Shown: positions 39,378 through 44,719 of the stretch, in pieces
Position numbering within the stretch: the first letter of the stretch is position 1
Layout: each line of letters starts with the position of its first letter
Source of the DNA: Budvicia aquatica DSM 5075 = ATCC 35567
GTDB lineage: Bacteria; Pseudomonadota; Gammaproteobacteria; Enterobacterales; Enterobacteriaceae
DNA length: 44,719 nucleotides
NCBI RefSeq assembly: GCF_000427805.1
Contig: NZ_ATYS01000043.1
Coordinates: 1-44,719, forward strand
Direction of reading: 5' to 3'
The notes under the pieces: model-generated
What the model saw: the letters and a program-made list of their open reading frames with translations, nothing else
Database searches by the model: none
Told to the model about the DNA's origin: nothing
Position numbers and translations under genes: made by a program

Positions 39378-39572
39378 TATTGATAACCAATAATCATCAG
39401 GTTTATCCGTTGTTCCCGCTTTCGTCTATAAGACACTTTATAACTGGCATTGGACCGGTTTTATCCTAGAATCAAAGCAAACTCTCGTTAAATTTTTTAT
39501 AATACGCGTATAATCAGCGGTGTTTTTTCGTCACCGACCTGAATTGAACCTGAACAGAATTTAAAGTAGAAC

Positions 39573-40490
39573 ATGAGCCAAACTCACTCAACAAGTAAAA
39601 CGACGGCCTGGATAGAAAGCCTACGTCCAAGAACATTACCACTCGCGCTGGCATCTATTGTCACGGGCTCAGCGCTGGCTGCATGGATGAACCACTTCCA
39701 GCTAGATATCGCATTAATGGCCTTGCTAACTGCCGGTCTGTTGCAGATTTTATCTAATTTGGCTAACGACTATGGCGATGCGATTAAAGGTAGCGATACC
39801 GAAACCCGTATCGGGCCTAATCGCGGTATGCAAAAAGGCCTGATCAACCTTGCCCAAATGAAACGGGCGCTGATTATCGTGATTGTTCTGACCGTTGCCT
39901 CCGGTATCGGCCTGATTGCTATTGCCTGTAAAAAACCTGAAGACATTCTCGGATTTCTGGCACTCGGATTAATGGCCATCGTGGCATCCATTACCTATAC
40001 CGTTGGCCGTAAACCATACGGATATATGGGCCTTGGCGATATTTCGGTTCTGATCTTCTTTGGCTGGCTAAGCGTTGCCGGCACTTACTACCTTCAGGCC
40101 GGAACTTTCGACAGCGTCGTGATGCTACCCGCTACCGCCTGTGGTTTATTAGCCACCGCAGTACTCAATATTAATAACCTGCGGGATATCGACAGCGATC
40201 GGATGAATGGTAAAAACACCCTTGCGGTTCGTTTAGGCCCACTGTGGGGGCGCCGCTATCACTTTATGCTGCTGTCCGGTGCGCTATTATGCTTAATTCT
40301 TTTTGCGCTGTTCGATCTGCGCAGTTGGGTGGGTTGGTTATTTATTCTGGCCGTTCCGCTACTCTATCGCCACGCTATGTATGTTCTGCATGAACCTACA
40401 GCGGTCGCGATGCGCCCGATGTTAGAACAAATGGTCAAAGGTGCTCTGCTGACAAACCTGCTATTTGCTATTGGTGTGGTACTCAGTTAA
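39573..40490 (+). CDS. menA: 1,4-dihydroxy-2-naphthoate octaprenyltransferase
   Basis: MenA attaches the polyprenyl tail in menaquinone synthesis at the inner membrane. The 305-residue protein (E. coli 308) has about eight transmembrane helices and the two Asp-rich prenyl-diphosphate motifs NDYGDAIKGSD and NNLRDIDSDRMNGK. Two TATAAT boxes at 39498-39503 and 39509-39514 lie in its promoter region, with poorly matched -35 elements. rraA follows. Confidence 0.95.
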   Translation: MSQTHSTSKTTAWIESLRPRTLPLALASIVTGSALAAWMNHFQLDIALMALLTAGLLQILSNLANDYGDAIKGSDTETRIGPNRGMQKGLINLAQMKRALIIVIVLTVASGIGLIAIACKKPEDILGFLALGLMAIVASITYTVGRKPYGYMGLGDISVLIFFGWLSVAGTYYLQAGTFDSVVMLPATACGLLATAVLNINNLRDIDSDRMNGKNTLAVRLGPLWGRRYHFMLLSGALLCLILFALFDLRSWVGWLFILAVPLLYRHAMYVLHEPTAVAMRPMLEQMVKGALLTNLLFAIGVVLS

Positions 40491-40539
40491 TCCACTCAAC
40501 TCATTTACATCATAAATTTGATGTAAACGTTCGTATAAT

Positions 40540-40583
40540 CCGAACCAAATCAAGGATGGCTTTGCCATCTTGGCTGGGTTCGG
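40540..40583 (+). other. Long hairpin between menA and rraA
   Basis: CCGAACC / GGTTCGG (40540-40546 with 40577-40583) flanks the inner stem CAAGGATGGC / GCCATCTTG (40551-40560 with 40564-40572, loop TTT). A TATAAT (40534-40539) immediately precedes the left arm. It could end menA transcripts or fold in the rraA leader; no T-tract follows. Confidence 0.55.
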
Positions 40584-40637
40584 GATATACTGAAAATTCC
40601 CAGCGATAAACGGACAACGCAAACAGGCAACTATCTT

Positions 40638-41123
40638 ATGAAATATGATACTTCCGAACTATGCGACATCTACCATGAAGAAGTAAACGTTGTGGAGCCC
40701 CTGTTCTCTAACTTCGGCGGGCGGTCATCATTTGGCGGCCAAATCACCACAGTAAAATGCTTCGAAGACAACGGGTTACTCTATGACCTGCTAGAAGAAA
40801 ACGGCCAAGGCCGAGTACTGCTGGTTGATGGAGGTGGCTCTGTACGCCGTGCACTGATCGATGCAGAATTAGCCCGTTTAGCTACGCAAAACCAATGGGA
40901 AGGCTTAGTTGTTTACGGTGCCGTTCGTCAGGTCGATGAGTTAGAAGAGCTGGATATCGGTATTCAGGCTTTGGCCTCTATCCCGGTTGGAGCAGATGCG
41001 CAGAGCATCGGTGAAAGTGATATCCGCGTAAACTTTGGTGGCGTAACGTTCTTCTCCGGTGACCATCTTTATGCCGACAATACCGGCATAATCCTGTCGG
41101 AAGAAGCACTAGACTTAGAATAA
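40638..41123 (+). CDS. rraA: Regulator of RNase E activity RraA
   Basis: RraA is a trimeric ring protein that binds RNase E and inhibits mRNA decay. The 161-residue protein equals E. coli and begins [20 protein letters not shown], with [19 protein letters not shown] and [22 protein letters not shown] conserved. It lies after menA, as in E. coli, and ends at a bidirectional terminator shared with zapB. Confidence 0.96.
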   Translation: MKYDTSELCDIYHEEVNVVEPLFSNFGGRSSFGGQITTVKCFEDNGLLYDLLEENGQGRVLLVDGGGSVRRALIDAELARLATQNQWEGLVVYGAVRQVDELEELDIGIQALASIPVGADAQSIGESDIRVNFGGVTFFSGDHLYADNTGIILSEEALDLE

Positions 41124-41144
41124 TAATTTGCCAAGCTTCGCCCA

Positions 41145-41172
41145 CAAAAAACGCCGCTATTGCGGCGTTTTG
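41145..41172. terminator. Terminator between rraA and zapB
   Basis: ACGCCGC / GCGGCGT (41151-41157 with 41162-41168) is flanked by A-rich and T-rich ends (CAAAAAA and TTTTG). It can serve rightward rraA and leftward zapB. Confidence 0.85.
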
Positions 41173-41186
41173 TCGTTAAGCAAACT

Positions 41187-41266
41187 ATATCCCAAATAAT
41201 CGGGGTTGCATCAAGATGGTAACTGAACGCAGCCAACGTTGATGCAGCTTAAAAGATGGCGGATAT
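41187..41266. repeat. Palindromic intergenic repeat, copy C (about 80 bp)
   Basis: The element runs from ATATCCC to GGATAT, with GAACGCAGCCAAC as in copy A (13614-13738) and GGTTGCATCAA opposite TTGATGCAGC as an inverted pair. It looks like a shorter member of the family. It lies between rraA and zapB and touches the zapB stop codon. Confidence 0.75.
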
Positions 41267-41508
41267 CAGCTAACGTCGTCCATTTTACCTAACAGCACAC
41301 GTAAACGTTCTTGCCAGGCTTGTTGTTCTTGCTTGAGCTGAGCATTTTCGTTTACTAATGACTCACGCCCGTTGGCGGCAGCCTCAATTTCGCGACCCAG
41401 AGAGTTATTTTTCTCTTTCAGTTCTTCAATTTCCATCTGCAACAGCGTGATGGTATCAATGGCCTGTTGGACCTTAGCTTCCAATTTTTCAAATACTTCA
41501 AATGACAT
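41266..41508 (-). CDS. zapB: Cell division factor ZapB
   Basis: ZapB is a small coiled-coil protein that assembles at the Z-ring via ZapA. The 80-residue product (E. coli 81) is almost entirely heptad-rich coiled coil, beginning [18 protein letters not shown] and continuing [14 protein letters not shown]. It is convergent with rraA and divergent from glpF. The final codons overlap the end of repeat copy C. Confidence 0.95.
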   Translation of the reverse strand: MSFEVFEKLEAKVQQAIDTITLLQMEIEELKEKNNSLGREIEAAANGRESLVNENAQLKQEQQAWQERLRVLLGKMDDVS

Positions 41509-41822
41509 TATTTCGTCCTCTTATAGACATAACCGCAAAGCGGAAAATCAAAAATTACTAACAGCCGCTAGCGGTAAAATACTCATCCCGATAGTGGAAC
41601 GCTAAAATCAATAAAGTGATTGTATTAACCCGACAGGACGCTGTCTAGCAATAGACTGATATAAAGCCCGAATGTTCAAAAATATTATCATTATCAATTC
41701 AAATAGAAGCCACAAAGCCGCTATTGGTGAGATAACGTTGAACGATTAGCATTTCACACCAAAACATAGCCCGCTACCTCTATATAAGATTGAACTCAAA
41801 CACTCGGCTTAAGCAAAAATCT

Positions 41823-41925
41823 TGCGCCAGATATCACTTTTCGAGCAAAAAACTCGAATTATTTGACCGATAACACAGAATTAAACTTTCGTTATTCTTC
41901 GAAATGGCTCGATAACGCTAAAATC
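41823..41925 (+). promoter_or_regulatory. Candidate CRP and GlpR sites upstream of glpFK
   Basis: The 509-bp zapB-glpF interval carries TGCGC-N6-TCACT (41823-41838), a 7-of-10 CRP match, followed by GlpR-like sites. A perfect GlpR core CGATAACG lies at 41910-41917, AACTTTCGTTAT at 41884-41895 matches a half-operator at 10 of 12 positions, and CGATAACA lies nearby at about 41870. Tandem GlpR operators with CRP activation are the known control of glpFK. Site edges are approximate. Beyond a hairpin at 41936-41955 (CTTTGGCT/AGCCAAAG) nothing else was recognised. Confidence 0.5.
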
Positions 41926-42017
41926 AGCGCGATTTCTTTGGCTCGCCAGCCAAAGCTTTACGGGTAACCTGAATCATCTAATTTACCCCCTTTCCCTCTA
42001 TTTTGCAGGATATTATT

Positions 42018-44395
<2,378 letters not shown>

Positions 44396-44415
44396 TATGC
44401 GTATTGATAAGTTGA

Positions 44416-44436
44416 GAGGCCCGCAATGCGGGCCTC
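44416..44436 (+). terminator. Hairpin after glpK
   Basis: GAGGCCCGC / GCGGGCCTC (44416-44424 with 44428-44436, loop AAT) lies 20 bp after the glpK stop. It has no T-tract, so it is a moderate terminator candidate. Confidence 0.6.
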
Positions 44437-44445
44437 AGACTGCTG

Positions 44446-44476
44446 ACGAACCCCATGTTTTTTACATGGGGTTCGT
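44446..44476. other. 13-bp perfect hairpin between glpK and the transposase 3' end
   Basis: ACGAACCCCATGT (44446-44458) pairs with ACATGGGGTTCGT (44464-44476), loop TTTTT. It sits just outside the transposase stop codon on the minus strand and may be the element's own terminator or part of its terminal inverted repeat. The left end of the element is not fixed by this window. Confidence 0.55.
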
Positions 44477-44481
44477 TCTTT

Positions 44482-44719
44482 CTAGCGACCGAAGGTCGCG
44501 ATCGCGATATTTTTTTGCCTACATTCATTTTGTCTGTTTAGAGCCCTTGATAGCTTCATTATCAGTTGTAACCTCATCCAGGACTGCTTATAAAGCCAAA
44601 AAAGCGCCACCATCAGCGCTATCTTCTTCATATTCTGCGCTGTAGCCGCCAGAAGACACTGCATCTGCACTTTCATTAGTCCACGGAACCGGGCATAACG
44701 GTGACCATGATGTTGTTTT
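44482..44719 (-). mobile_element. C-terminal part of a DDE transposase gene (IS1182/IS5-like), running off the right edge
   Basis: Reading leftward from position 44719 in frame gives HGHRYARFRGL then MKVQMQCLLAATAQNMKKI, the typical tail of IS1182-type DDE transposases (the RARFRGL-like block followed by QCLLAATAQNMKKIA), ending at TAG at 44482. About 79 residues lie in the window; the catalytic DDE residues are outside. The last ~40 residues are richer in Lys, Asn and Gln than the usual tail and could be readthrough of a damaged stop. Confidence 0.8.

Overview
The window is a chromosomal segment of a gammaproteobacterium of the order Enterobacterales. Almost every gene is a close full-length relative of an E. 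coli gene, and the order follows the E. coli 88-90 min region (rrn-murI-btuB-trmA-yijD-fabR-oxyR, arg, ppc, metFLBJ, rpmE-priA-cytR-ftsN-hslVU-menA-rraA-zapB-glpFK). Several traits point away from Escherichia: an argCBGH cluster with argG inside it, a short-class argG and deoC, a peroxiredoxin-glutaredoxin fusion beside oxyR, a KptA homologue and an Ail-type porin. A non-Escherichia lineage such as Budviciaceae or Yersiniaceae fits best. That is an inference from gene content, not a measured phylogeny.

Layout. 1-291: leftward promoters P1/P2 and boxA leader of an rRNA operon whose 16S gene lies outside the window. 292-5626: murI, btuB with a cobalamin riboswitch, trmA, yijD and fabR. 5773-9145: an oxidative-stress block with oxyR, a divergent hybrid peroxiredoxin-glutaredoxin with a good OxyR site between them, and a stand-alone flavoprotein disulfide reductase with an extra C-terminal CxxC tail. 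The transhydrogenase gene sthA, usually found between oxyR and fabR, is missing there. 9304-15677: a nucleoside salvage cluster xapA-xapB-deoC-deoB with a divergent EamA transporter and a xapR-like regulator. 15678-17712: an AT-rich accessory stretch holding kptA and an Ail/OmpX-type gene.

17791-23773: argCBGH facing argE across paired ARG boxes. 24014-32249: ppc, metF, metBL and metJ with MetJ operators. 32445-41508: rpmE, priA, cytR, ftsN, hslVU (sigma-32 promoter), menA, rraA and zapB. 42018-44395: glpFK, followed by hairpins and the 3' end of a transposase gene that runs off the right edge.

The genes join into a few functional blocks: peptidoglycan and vitamin B12 import; peroxide defence under OxyR; nucleoside uptake and breakdown to glyceraldehyde 3-phosphate and acetaldehyde; arginine and methionine synthesis under ArgR and MetJ; protein quality control and cell division; menaquinone synthesis; and glycerol use. 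I found no phage, CRISPR, toxin-antitoxin or classical defence system. The most original candidates are the OxyR-linked peroxiredoxin plus CxxC-tailed reductase pair, the fused nucleoside operon, and a family of palindromic intergenic repeats with three copies here. Start codons were revised by alignment to remembered family members and by Shine-Dalgarno position. Five genes appear to start with GTG or TTG.
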